DNA of 28,211 nucleotides, from the IMG/VR virus record IMGVR_UViG_3300042006_000265, positions 1 to 28,211 of that record. The stretch is one strand, 5' to 3'. The stretch is from a virus. Below, one piece after another: positions 15,472 through 23,107 of the stretch (positions are counted from its first letter, which is position 1; each line of letters opens with the position of its first letter). The notes beneath the pieces were generated by a model. It had not been told where the DNA came from. It saw nothing but the letters and a program-made list of their open reading frames with translations, and searched no databases. Made by a program: the position numbers and the translations under genes.

Positions 15472-15592
15472 AGATCGGACAGGGCAGTCTTTGACTGGCC
15501 GTTAGCTTAGTGTACGGTACTTCCACCCCTGTTCGGTCTATCACCATTCTGTGGAAGGGATGGCGGTAGGTTTGTAAAACTTACACTAAGCG
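15472..15592 (+). ncRNA. c4/CI-type immunity RNA candidate
   Basis: The region folds into a long hairpin: GCTTAGTGTA (15505-15514) pairs with TACACTAAGC (15582-15591) over 10 bp, and CTTCCAC (15520-15526) with GTGGAAG (15551-15557) over 7 bp. The same left blocks can pair with segment A at 15376-15404 instead. Two-block complementarity to targets before and after the RNA is the layout of the c4 antisense RNA of phages P1/P7 and of the P4 CI RNA, which silence the downstream operon. The next genes, a small ORF and a Rha-family gene, match the icd-ant position behind c4. The ends of any processed RNA are unknown, and no covariance-model search was possible. Confidence 0.6.
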
Positions 15593-15601
15593 AAAACTAT
15601 C

Positions 15602-15916
15602 ATGACTTTTAAAAATCATGGCGTAGCTACACGCCCAACAAATAATAATATCCATCCGTTCCCGGCATTCGTCGGCCCCGTACACCCTCAAGTTGTTTTC
15701 CATAACGTACTGGACTATTCAGTTCAGGAGCGTATGTATCAAGTTTGTCTGAAACGTTTACTTTCTTCAGACTTCGCTGGTCAAACTGTTTCTTTAATTC
15801 CTGAGTACCAGGAGGAGGATTTTCAAGGAGGCATTAAACTCTATATGCATCCCGGAGTGATCGCATTTTTACTTATACTGTTTTTAACATCTGTTTATTT
15901 GCTAGTAGGGGTATAA
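15602..15916 (+). CDS. Small ORF in icd position, C-terminal membrane segment
   Basis: This 104-residue protein begins MTFKNHGVATRPTNNNIHPF and ends in one hydrophobic span, residues 80-103 (VIAFLLILFLTSVYLLVGV). The ATRPTN start recalls the small Icd/Ash-like proteins that follow immunity RNAs in P1- and P4-type elements, but the rest is not recognisably similar. There is no clear Shine-Dalgarno sequence, and segment C of the leader ends 9 bases before the ATG, so translation is probably set by leader folding. It stops 4 bases before the Rha gene, so it could couple to it. A toxic or division-blocking role is only an analogy. Confidence 0.65.
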   Translation: MTFKNHGVATRPTNNNIHPFPAFVGPVHPQVVFHNVLDYSVQERMYQVCLKRLLSSDFAGQTVSLIPEYQEEDFQGGIKLYMHPGVIAFLLILFLTSVYLLVGV

Positions 15917-15920
15917 GCCA

Positions 15921-16727
15921 ATGACGACACTCGAATTACAAAATGCTGTATTTATCCAAAATGACCAAATCAAAACTGACAGTCTTAAAGTTGCCGACGT
16001 ATTTGGAAAACGTCACAGTGATATTATTCGTGCAATAAAAAATATTGACTGCTCAACTGAATTTAGCGAACGCAATTTTGCGCTGGCTGATTATTTAGAT
16101 GAGCAAGGAAAATCCCGCCCAATGTACGAAATGACCAAAGACGGCTTTATTTTCCTTGCGATGGGCTTTACAGGAGCAAAAGCAGCTCAAATTAAAGAAG
16201 CTTATATAAAAGCTTTTAACCAAATGGCAGAGCTGCTTTTAAAACAGCAGAATCAGTTGCAAACAATTCAGGTCGGCTCGGTAGTTCAATTACGTTCAGG
16301 TAGCCCAAATTTAACCGTAAATAATATTTTTGATGATATTGCCGAGGTAATTTGGTTTAGAGGAGGGCGGATCGTTCGTGAACATCTTCCGCTCAGTTGC
16401 TTAAGTTTGGGGGAAAGTGATCGGATTGCACCAAATTTTGTGAGTTTACTTGAAGCATTTTGGTCAAATATGTATGCACATGGCATTCATAACTTTAATC
16501 ATAGCAATCGAACTGATCAGATTGCGATTAACCTTACGCAAGTCTTAGACCTCTTTCCAGAGCTATTTAAGCGCTCAGAACTAATTCAGACTTTACCACA
16601 CAGTAAAGCTCCTTACCCTGTGTATTTGGAGCACAATATTGCGATTCAAAGCAGATTGGAACGTAAAACCATTCGTTGTTGGGTGTTTAAAAGTAACCAA
16701 CCTACAATGATTGATGTCGGTCGCTAA
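15921..16727 (+). CDS. rha: Rha-family phage regulatory protein (antirepressor-like)
   Basis: The protein has 268 residues. Residues 18-108 are the pRha domain: VADVFGKRHSDIIRAIKNI, then EFSERNFALADYLDEQGKS and the hallmark MTKDGFIFLAMGFTGAKAA. Rha proteins interfere with growth in some lambdoid phages and are related in position to antirepressors. The C-terminal half (from about residue 115) is a different domain with IFDDIAEVIWFRGG and a Trp/His-rich segment, not recognised. GGGG lies 8 bases before the ATG. Its place directly behind an immunity-RNA-like leader supports a role in leaving lysogeny. Confidence 0.88.
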   Translation: MTTLELQNAVFIQNDQIKTDSLKVADVFGKRHSDIIRAIKNIDCSTEFSERNFALADYLDEQGKSRPMYEMTKDGFIFLAMGFTGAKAAQIKEAYIKAFNQMAELLLKQQNQLQTIQVGSVVQLRSGSPNLTVNNIFDDIAEVIWFRGGRIVREHLPLSCLSLGESDRIAPNFVSLLEAFWSNMYAHGIHNFNHSNRTDQIAINLTQVLDLFPELFKRSELIQTLPHSKAPYPVYLEHNIAIQSRLERKTIRCWVFKSNQPTMIDVGR

Positions 16728-16739
16728 GGGAGTATGACA

Positions 16740-17315
16740 ATGAAAGAAGATATGATTCCTTATGTACCTCTTACTCCCCGTGTCGTTGTAGCTGATCCGA
16801 ATCAAATGCCAATACTTGCTTATTTCATGACAATACTAGATGCAGCAAGCCAAAAGGAATTGGATTTTAATCATACCCCTGAAATTTTTGGTTTTTTGAG
16901 TATTAATCCTGAACAAGTTAATGATTTAGCTGAATTAACATCGTTAAAGCCAATCGACATGGCAGATTTGAAAGAAGCTTTGGGTAGTTTGATTTATCCT
17001 GTTTTCCGGGGGGAAACTACGATAAATAGCCCGCTCTGGAATAATCAACCGACTGTCGTTTGGCAATTTCAATTGAATGTTATGAATAGTTGGAACTTTA
17101 AAACGATGAAGAACTCAGTAGATAAAGCGGTAATGTCATTTGATCAAGTGTTAGGTATGGTTCGTATTTTAAGAAGTTCGCTAGAAGCAAGACATCAAGA
17201 TCCAGAAATTACTTTTAATGCTAATGACTTTGCCAATGTACTTCTAATGGTTGAAGAGAAGTTGTCTGAAGCTCAGCAACTTCTCGACCCTGATAATGGG
17301 TTTTTGGAAGATTAA
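16740..17315 (+). CDS. Unknown protein, last gene of the Rha operon
   Basis: This protein of about 191 residues is not recognised. It is acidic at the C-terminus (LLDPDNGFLED) and has no membrane segment; PTVVWQFQLNVMNSWNFK lies in the middle. An ATG at 16734 is only one base from GGGAG, whereas the ATG at 16740 has normal spacing, so the latter is preferred. It follows rha by 12 bases and its stop overlaps by four bases the stop of the convergent repressor gene, so transcription of one unit could disturb the other. Confidence 0.8.
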   Translation: MKEDMIPYVPLTPRVVVADPNQMPILAYFMTILDAASQKELDFNHTPEIFGFLSINPEQVNDLAELTSLKPIDMADLKEALGSLIYPVFRGETTINSPLWNNQPTVVWQFQLNVMNSWNFKTMKNSVDKAVMSFDQVLGMVRILRSSLEARHQDPEITFNANDFANVLLMVEEKLSEAQQLLDPDNGFLED

Positions 17316-17662
17316 TTCTGTAATTGTTGAAGATCAGTTGCATAACCTTCGATTAAAGACATTAAACTGCGCTGAGCATGTTCAGGTAATTGTCGATAGG
17401 CTTTGAGCATCACTGACTCTTCTAATGTCAGGCCCTGATGATCAGGGTCTGCACCAAGCAAAATGTAATGAATATCCAAACCCTTTTTATGCATTTGCTG
17501 TAAATAAACCCATTGATATGGGACATGATCACGAAGATAGTTTCCTACTGTATTTTCGTGAGCTCCAATCTCACGTGACAACCGTTTAGCTGGATAACTG
17601 CATCGACGTACTTCTCTCTGGAAGCGTTCGGTCATTTCTTTGGTTACGACATCAACGGACAT
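17312..17662 (-). CDS. CI-like phage repressor (short form)
   Basis: This 116-residue protein has an N-terminal helix-turn-helix of the phage CI/XRE type: SYPAKRLSREIGAHENTVGNY near residues 22-42, followed by YQWVYLQQMHKKGLDIHYILLG, which is the typical end of that domain. There is no S24 self-cleavage domain, so RecA-stimulated autolysis is not expected, as with P2 C repressor, and induction may depend on an antirepressor. It is divergent from the replication operon, and operator-like motifs lie in the shared promoter region (17694-17727) and at 15280-15352. Confidence 0.85.
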   Translation of the reverse strand: MSVDVVTKEMTERFQREVRRCSYPAKRLSREIGAHENTVGNYLRDHVPYQWVYLQQMHKKGLDIHYILLGADPDHQGLTLEESVMLKAYRQLPEHAQRSLMSLIEGYATDLQQLQN

Positions 17663-17693
17663 ATATTGAACCTTTTATACTTAAAACGGTGCA

Positions 17694-17727
17694 AACAATG
17701 TGTTATCTTTATTGTAAGCACATTATT
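17694..17727. promoter_or_regulatory. Operator-like motifs before the replication operon
   Basis: AACAATGTGTTA at 17694-17705 and, inverted, AAGCACATTATT at 17716-17727 match the half-sites at 15280-15352. They lie between the repressor gene and the early operon. A rightward -35/-10 pair TTGTAA (17712-17717) and TAGGAT (17735-17740) overlaps the second site, and TATAAA on the minus strand near 17677 could serve the repressor gene. Confidence 0.65.
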
Positions 17728-17745
17728 AGAACCTTAGGATACATC

Positions 17746-17903
17746 ATGAGCACACAAACAACACCATATCCACGACCTACCTCACAGAAGAACAAAAAAA
17801 GGAGTTAGAAGACACAGCCAATGAACGCTGTATCAGTCAGGGACTCTTAGCTATGAGTCGCTACGAAGCCGGCGTGAAGCTAGAACAACAAGAGGAGGAA
17901 TAA
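17746..17903 (+). pseudogene. Frameshifted small early gene
   Basis: The ATG at 17746, behind TAGGA, opens a frame that stops after 20 codons. A different frame then continues without an own start codon to 17903 and reads TTYLTEEQKKELEDTANERC and LLAMSRYEAGVKLEQQEEE, which looks like real protein with good codon use. One extra base near 17770 would explain this; the intact product would be about 52 residues. Either the gene is broken, a sequencing error occurred, or a frameshift is used. RNA support would decide. It is the first gene of the early operon. Confidence 0.55.
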
Positions 17904-17906
17904 CCA

Positions 17907-18146
17907 ATGTCACATTACTCAAGCTTTAGTAAAAGACAGCCTCGAGACAACAGACGCAATGTCAACCTCAACAATGCAGAACATATGCTTTTTGAAGCAA
18001 TGTCACGTATTACCAAGACTCCCATTGCAATCATCATCCGGGAGTTTGCATTACGTCACGCTATCTATCTTCTAATGGATAACGACAAATCTATCTTGGA
18101 TCAGTTTGCAAATACAGGTGCTCTAGAGCACCTCCAGAGGGGCTGA
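17907..18146 (+). CDS. Small early protein, possibly ribbon-helix-helix
   Basis: The 79-residue protein has a basic start (SKRQPRDNRRNVNLNNAEH) followed by MLFEAMSRITKTPIAIIIREFALRHAIYLL (split: MLFEAMSRITKTPIAI and IIREFALRHAIYLL), the strand-helix-helix pattern of Arc-type DNA-binding proteins. A strong AGGAGG precedes it. As an early-operon regulator next to the repressor it could have a Cox-like role, but the fold is judged by eye only. Confidence 0.65.
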   Translation: MSHYSSFSKRQPRDNRRNVNLNNAEHMLFEAMSRITKTPIAIIIREFALRHAIYLLMDNDKSILDQFANTGALEHLQRG

Positions 18147-18148
18147 TT

Positions 18149-18319
18149 ATGCAGCATGCCATGCACCTGACAGATCAAGAAGAGCAGCTTTTTGAAAAGA
18201 TTCGCCAGCTATATGAACTGGAAACAATTGAAGAAGCCATCGAGATTGTTATCGCGCATGGCATTCAAATTAAGCTGCAAAGCATTGCAGAACGTGCAGT
18301 ACAACCAAGAAAATCTTAA
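18149..18319 (+). CDS. Small early protein (56 residues)
   Basis: The frame starts at an ATG 2 bases after the previous stop with GAGGGG in front and encodes a Glu/Ile-rich, mostly helical protein: MQHAMHLTDQEEQLFEKIRQ, then ETIEEAIEIVIAHGIQIKLQ, ending VQPRKS. It is not recognised. The long frame of the primase also overlaps this stretch, but codon use and the ribosome site favour this gene here and a later primase start. Confidence 0.75.
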   Translation: MQHAMHLTDQEEQLFEKIRQLYELETIEEAIEIVIAHGIQIKLQSIAERAVQPRKS

Positions 18320-18326
18320 GAGTTTT

Positions 18327-21056
18327 ATGATGTATCCAGAGACGCAAAGAGAAGCTGTCCGCAGACTTGAAAATGAATTTCACTTTAAGAAACGAGGGGA
18401 ATATCTAACTCAGGGCATATGCCCAAACTGTAAGCATAAGGAGCTATATACCTATGCTGAAGCCCCGTGGACAATCCAATGTAATCGACGCAGTAAATGT
18501 GCACATGTTGTTTACTTACGTGATCTCTATCCAGATCTCTTTGAGAACTGGGAAAAACGCTTTGAACCTACTGAGAAAAACCCGACCGCTACTGTTGATG
18601 CATATTTAGTAGAAGGTCGTGGTTTCCCGATTGAAAAATTACGTGGCCACTACACTCAAGAATATTACAAACACTTCGGGAGTGGGCTTGGTTCAGTCAC
18701 CATACGCTTCCCAATTACTGACGATCCAAACAATGTTGGTTATTGGGAGCGTTGTCTCGATGACAACGGTAAATTGCCAAAAACCCCAAATCCTAAGAAT
18801 TTCAAAATGCAAGGTCACGGTTGGGCACCACCTGAAACCGACCTGATTAATGTACAAGAAATATGGATTACTGAAGGGATTTTTGATTCGATTGCCTTAT
18901 GGCTCTCCGGTGTAACAACGTTCTCCGCTTTAACCTGTAATAACTATCCATTTATATTGCTGAACCGAATTGCAGAGCAATGTAAGAAAGAAGATAAACC
19001 ACGCCCAAAAATTGTATGGGCATTTGATGCCGATCAAGCTGGTCGTGATGGCATCGATAAAAATATGGAACGTGCCAAATCGGATGGGTGGGAGTGTGCA
19101 GCTGCACTCCCTCCAGCGGGCTGGAATAAAACAGACTGGAATGATCTATATAAACAAGAACGATTAACAGAAACAGATCTAAAAAACTATCGTTATTACG
19201 GTGATCTTCATACAGCGGAACGGCCTGCTGATAAAGCCATTCTTATGTTCAAACGCACAAAAACTCATAGCTTTCCGTTTGACTTCAATAACCGTTTGTA
19301 CTGGTTCAAAATGGATGCCGATGCTTATAACGCTAAACTCCGTGAAATAGGCATGGAAGACGATGACAATGAAGATTGGTTGCAAAAAGAAAAAGATGAA
19401 TTTGATGAAAAATTAATTGATCAAGCTATCCGTAGTTGTTACTCAGTTACTGAAATTGCCAACTGTAAACCTACAGCTCTCTATTACCAATATTCAGCCG
19501 AAATTGATGACGCGAAATACTATTTCCGTATCGATTTTCCGAAGAATGCTCACCCGGTAAAAAACACATTCACTGGTGGACAGCTCTCCGCAGCTTCTGA
19601 ATTTAAGAAACGTCTTTTAGCCGTTGCTCCGGGCGTGATTTATACCGGGAATGGTGCACAGCTTGACAGAGTTTTAAGGAATACGATCGAGAACATTCGC
19701 CGGGTTCAATTAATCAATTACATTGGTTATCACCATGAACTTCAAACCTACGTGCTAGGTGATATTGCTGTTCAACACGGGAAAACCTATCACATCAATG
19801 CTGATGACTATTTCGCTTTACCTCGTCAAATCAATCTAAAAGCAAACGTGCCCTTTAATTTAAAAATTAATAAAGAATTTGGCGAATATAAAAAAGAGTG
19901 GGTTAAGGACCTGATCCAAGCCTATGGCGTGCGTGGTCTTGTCACCTTAACGGCATTTTTTGGAAGTTTGTTTGTTCAGCAAATTAGAAAAAAACATAAG
20001 TCATTTCCATTTCTTGAGATTGTTGGTCATGCGGGTACCGGTAAATCTACGATGCTCAATTTCATGTGGAAACTTCTTGGTCGTGAAGATAATAACGGAG
20101 ATTATGAAGGTCTTGATCCAAATAAAACATCGGAATCAGGCTTAATTCGAACATTCCGCCAAGTCTCAAACTTACCTGTACTTTTGATTGAATCCGATCG
20201 CTCTGGAGAAAACCAACCTTATACGCGCCAGTTCAATTGGGACATGCTCAAAACTTTATATGATGGTGGTTCACTTGGTGCGCGTGGTATGAAAACCGGT
20301 GGCAACGAAACTTATGATCCACCTTTCATGGGATCATTGATTGTCAGTCAGAATGCTGAAGTAAATGGATCTGAAGCAATTAAGGGGCGTTTTCTACACA
20401 TTGGATTTGAGAAAAAACACCTCACTCCGCAATCACTTGCTGCCAGTAAACGCCTTCAGAAATATAAAATTGAAGATGTCAGTTATTTCATTCTGAGCTG
20501 TCTGGAAAAAGAAGAAAAAATATTAGAAACGTATGAACAGCTGCAGGAAGAATACGATGAAATGATCCGCAGTTCATACACGATTGAAAGCTCTCGAATC
20601 ATTCATAACCATTCCCAATTTATGGCTTTATTCAAAAGCATGGCTCAGCACGTTATTCAGATAGATGAAGAAACACAACGCCAAGTAATTGAAGAATTAG
20701 GTGAGATGGCCATCCTTCGTGACAAGTCACTTAAACAAGACAGTACGATCGTTCAAAACTTTTGGGATACATACGAGCAAATCGAGGCTCAAAAATCTCT
20801 CACTGAAGATACCGTACTCAACCATCACAGCAAACGCCATAAATATATCGCAATCAATTTTGCCCACCTCTACAACGTCGCTGCAAATTTACGTTTCAAC
20901 TTACCAGAAATGCGCGAGCTTCAGGATGCGCTACGTCAGAGTATGCATTACAAATTTTTAGATTCAAACAAGATGGTGGCCAGCAAGATCCAGAACGGGA
21001 AGTCCGTTCGTTGCTGGTTGTTTGAGGTTCCATCTGCAACTAACACCAATGACTAA
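18327..21056 (+). CDS. Primase-helicase, P4-alpha-like replication protein
   Basis: The protein has 909 residues from the ATG pair at 18327/18330, chosen because AAGAG precedes it and the upstream extension overlaps another gene. Domains in order: a CHC2-type zinc finger (C32, C35, C52, C58), a TOPRIM domain (WITEGIFDSIAL near 182, WAFDADQAGRDG near 231), a linker, and a helicase ATPase with Walker A GHAGTGKST near 566. It would unwind the origin and lay primers for theta-type replication. P2 instead uses the rolling-circle initiator gpA, of which there is no trace here. A possible origin was not found. Confidence 0.92.
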   Translation: MMYPETQREAVRRLENEFHFKKRGEYLTQGICPNCKHKELYTYAEAPWTIQCNRRSKCAHVVYLRDLYPDLFENWEKRFEPTEKNPTATVDAYLVEGRGFPIEKLRGHYTQEYYKHFGSGLGSVTIRFPITDDPNNVGYWERCLDDNGKLPKTPNPKNFKMQGHGWAPPETDLINVQEIWITEGIFDSIALWLSGVTTFSALTCNNYPFILLNRIAEQCKKEDKPRPKIVWAFDADQAGRDGIDKNMERAKSDGWECAAALPPAGWNKTDWNDLYKQERLTETDLKNYRYYGDLHTAERPADKAILMFKRTKTHSFPFDFNNRLYWFKMDADAYNAKLREIGMEDDDNEDWLQKEKDEFDEKLIDQAIRSCYSVTEIANCKPTALYYQYSAEIDDAKYYFRIDFPKNAHPVKNTFTGGQLSAASEFKKRLLAVAPGVIYTGNGAQLDRVLRNTIENIRRVQLINYIGYHHELQTYVLGDIAVQHGKTYHINADDYFALPRQINLKANVPFNLKINKEFGEYKKEWVKDLIQAYGVRGLVTLTAFFGSLFVQQIRKKHKSFPFLEIVGHAGTGKSTMLNFMWKLLGREDNNGDYEGLDPNKTSESGLIRTFRQVSNLPVLLIESDRSGENQPYTRQFNWDMLKTLYDGGSLGARGMKTGGNETYDPPFMGSLIVSQNAEVNGSEAIKGRFLHIGFEKKHLTPQSLAASKRLQKYKIEDVSYFILSCLEKEEKILETYEQLQEEYDEMIRSSYTIESSRIIHNHSQFMALFKSMAQHVIQIDEETQRQVIEELGEMAILRDKSLKQDSTIVQNFWDTYEQIEAQKSLTEDTVLNHHSKRHKYIAINFAHLYNVAANLRFNLPEMRELQDALRQSMHYKFLDSNKMVASKIQNGKSVRCWLFEVPSATNTND

Positions 21057-21072
21057 CAATAGGAGAGAAGTC

Positions 21073-21663
21073 ATGTACCAATTAACTGTAAAAGAAACTT
21101 ATGGCTCACAGGCATGGTCACTTAATTTAGGTGATACAGCTCCACGATGCCCAGCTTCTTTTAACGCTAGAAGAGATGAGCTAAAAATGGCAGCAATATT
21201 TTTTCCAGATAATAGTTTAAAGAACCTTTTTACAATGATTCTGAAAGAAAGTTCTCAACTTAATTTTTCATTTAACGTAGCAAAATTAAGTGCGGAAGAG
21301 AGTCAAACGGTCGCTATTTTTAAAGGTATGGATGTCATTCCAGAATCTGGTCGAGAACTGGTTTTACATATGGTAACCGGGCAATTTTTGGCTCCAGCAA
21401 TTTATAAAAAAAGCTGTGGCCACTTTCATACACCGGGTGGGGATGCTCGACCATATATGATTAAAGAATGGGCTTATCAAGATGAGCTGAATCAAATCTT
21501 AGGGCTTGAACCAGTTGATCCAGAAACATTAGAGCAACTTAACAAACGTGCGGATGCAGATAATCCGAATACACGCTTTAACCCAGAGAAACTTTTTGAT
21601 GCTTTAGCAGATGCAATAAGTGAAATTTTCCCTGAAGCAAAAGTTCAAGTACGTAAATCTTAA
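21073..21663 (+). CDS. Unknown early protein
   Basis: This 196-residue protein starts at ATG 21073 behind AGGAGAGAAGTC, a far better signal than the frame extension to 21022. It is not recognised. Features are YGSQAWSLNLGDTAPRCPAS near the start, ELVLHMVTGQFLAPAIYKKS, a Cys/His pair SCGHFHTPGGDARPY near residue 120, and an acidic C-terminal helix region. It sits between primase-helicase and SSB genes, so a replication or recombination accessory role is plausible but not shown. Confidence 0.8.
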   Translation: MYQLTVKETYGSQAWSLNLGDTAPRCPASFNARRDELKMAAIFFPDNSLKNLFTMILKESSQLNFSFNVAKLSAEESQTVAIFKGMDVIPESGRELVLHMVTGQFLAPAIYKKSCGHFHTPGGDARPYMIKEWAYQDELNQILGLEPVDPETLEQLNKRADADNPNTRFNPEKLFDALADAISEIFPEAKVQVRKS

Positions 21664-21675
21664 ATATTAAGAGGC

Positions 21676-21707
21676 ACACATACAGAAGCGGCCACTTCTG
21701 TATGTGT
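21676..21707 (+). other. Perfect 13-bp hairpin inside the early operon
   Basis: ACACATACAGAAG (21676-21688) pairs perfectly with CTTCTGTATGTGT (21695-21707) around CGGCCA. No T run follows, so it is not a classical terminator. It may be an RNA processing or stability element, or a protein-binding site, between two early genes. Confidence 0.75.
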
Positions 21708-21730
21708 CACATAACCACTGGAGAGAAGTC

Positions 21731-22249
21731 ATGCAAAGCGATTCTAACGCACTAAATATTTCAAACAATAAATTTCCTGCAGCTTTAGCTGAAGAAATGT
21801 TTAATAACAACGTCAAATTTCACCGAATCTTGCATGTTCCGACATTAAATGTTGGTCTTAAAGTCAGTGAAGATTTTGAAGAATTTTTGTGGGATTTAGA
21901 AGGTCAAAATTCAGATACTTTGATTGAACAGCATCCAAAGTTGGAAGGCTTCATCAAAAATGTTCAAAGGAATATGAGTAGAGGATGGTTTGAAGACCAT
22001 GCAAATGATTTAGTAACTGATCATTCTAATTTCGAATTTTTAGTAAATCTTGAAATAGCCATTCCATTTAATTTTCGCTTTAGTGCAGATGGAAAATACC
22101 TTTCTAATTCACTTGGTGGATCGTTCCGATGCCAATGGATTTTTGCAACAAACATAAAAGATGCAGCAGAACAAGCAATTAAAATTGCTGAAAAGTTACA
22201 TGCTGAAGAAGAACAAAAAGCTCGTATAGAGCAAGGATTAGAGGGTTAA
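21731..22249 (+). CDS. Unknown early protein
   Basis: The 172-residue protein starts at ATG 21731 behind GGAGAGAAGTC, the same 14-base initiation region (GGAGAGAAGTCATG) as the gene before the hairpin; a GTG-started extension to 21704 runs through the hairpin and is rejected. It is acidic (FEEFLWDLEGQNSDTL near residue 50) and ends in a charged helix (AEKLHAEEEQKARIEQGLEG). No domain is recognised. Confidence 0.78.
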   Translation: MQSDSNALNISNNKFPAALAEEMFNNNVKFHRILHVPTLNVGLKVSEDFEEFLWDLEGQNSDTLIEQHPKLEGFIKNVQRNMSRGWFEDHANDLVTDHSNFEFLVNLEIAIPFNFRFSADGKYLSNSLGGSFRCQWIFATNIKDAAEQAIKIAEKLHAEEEQKARIEQGLEG

Positions 22250-22252
22250 GTC

Positions 22253-22441
22253 ATGCAAGATTTTCTAGTTAAATGTTGTCGTTGTCGCAACAAACATAAA
22301 GAAAGTGAGAGAGTTCAGAAGCCCAATAATAAATATGGAATTAAATGTGATGACTTAGTTTGCCCTCGATGTGAATGCAAATCTTACTATCGTTTAGAGG
22401 AACTTAAAAAAGAAGATAAAGAGGGGGCCGACAATGTCTAA
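22253..22441 (+). CDS. Small zinc-ribbon-like protein
   Basis: The 62-residue protein has two Cys clusters, KCCRCRNKHKE near residue 8 and VCPRCECKSYYRL near residue 36, consistent with a single zinc ribbon, then a charged Lys/Glu tail. GAGGG precedes the start, which is 3 bases after the previous stop. Possible nucleic-acid binder or regulator; not recognised further. Confidence 0.72.
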   Translation: MQDFLVKCCRCRNKHKESERVQKPNNKYGIKCDDLVCPRCECKSYYRLEELKKEDKEGADNV

Positions 22442-22739
22442 ATATTATTGTAAATGTGGCGGTCTTATTCTTCCTGACTTTGATGCTTTTAAAGTTGGTG
22501 ATGAAGTAAATTTTATGGTTCAAAAAAGGGAGACAAGACATCAAGGGAAAATCTTCGTAAGCCAAAAGGCTTATAACGGAGAAATAACTGAAATTGATGG
22601 AGATGCAGTCACGGTAAAGGCCCAAGTAAGAACTTACATTCTTTACCGCTACGAAATTACACCTAAAGATGCACCGGGACCGATTGACTATTTACGTATT
22701 GGTAGTTGTCGCTGCACGTTAGCCAAAGGAGTGAATTAA
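22434..22739 (+). CDS. Unknown small protein with terminal Cys pairs
   Basis: The 101-residue protein overlaps the preceding gene by 8 bases, with GAGGGGG upstream. C-x-C occurs at both ends (YYCKCGG and GSCRCTL), which could join in one metal site. Between them is a beta-rich stretch around GEITEIDGDAVTVKAQV resembling a small SH3-like barrel. Its stop overlaps the SSB start (TAATG). Confidence 0.72.
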   Translation: MSKYYCKCGGLILPDFDAFKVGDEVNFMVQKRETRHQGKIFVSQKAYNGEITEIDGDAVTVKAQVRTYILYRYEITPKDAPGPIDYLRIGSCRCTLAKGVN

Positions 22740-23092
22740 TGCGCGGAATAAATAAAGTCATTCTTGTGGGGAGTCTTGGTGCTGATCCATTAAGTAAACA
22801 TTTTACGAATGGTAGCCCGTATGCACAGTTTTCTATTGCTACTTCAGAAAAGTATCAAGATAAGAATACTGGCCAGTGGATTGAGAATACAGAATGGCAT
22901 CGTATTGTTGCACTAGGTCGACTAGGCGAAATTGCTTGCCAATTCCTGAGAAAAGGCTCAAAGGTTTATATTGAAGGGTCTTTACGTACTAGACAATGGA
23001 CTGATCAACGAGGGCAGCAAAGTTATATAACTGAGGTAAAAGTGATTACATTGCAGTCTTTAGATAGCCTTCCACAAGCCAATCCTTATTAA
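22739..23092 (+). CDS. ssb: Single-stranded DNA-binding protein
   Basis: The 117-residue SSB has the OB fold of the bacterial family: MRGINKVILVGSLGADPLSK, then TEWHRIVALGRLGEIA and KGSKVYIEGSLRTRQW. It would coat single strands during phage replication, together with the primase-helicase in the same operon. The start at 22739 fits the family N-terminus and GGAG upstream. The protein ends LPQANPY right after the OB fold. The flexible linker and acidic DDDIPF-type tip through which host SSB recruits partners are missing. Confidence 0.93.
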   Translation: MRGINKVILVGSLGADPLSKHFTNGSPYAQFSIATSEKYQDKNTGQWIENTEWHRIVALGRLGEIACQFLRKGSKVYIEGSLRTRQWTDQRGQQSYITEVKVITLQSLDSLPQANPY

Positions 23093-23107
23093 ATTAGGGT
23101 AGTAACT

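Noticed and set aside
18192-18326. N-terminal extension of the primase frame
   Set aside because: It overlaps the 56-residue gene at 18149-18319, which has a good ribosome site; the primase zinc domain begins soon after the ATG at 18327.
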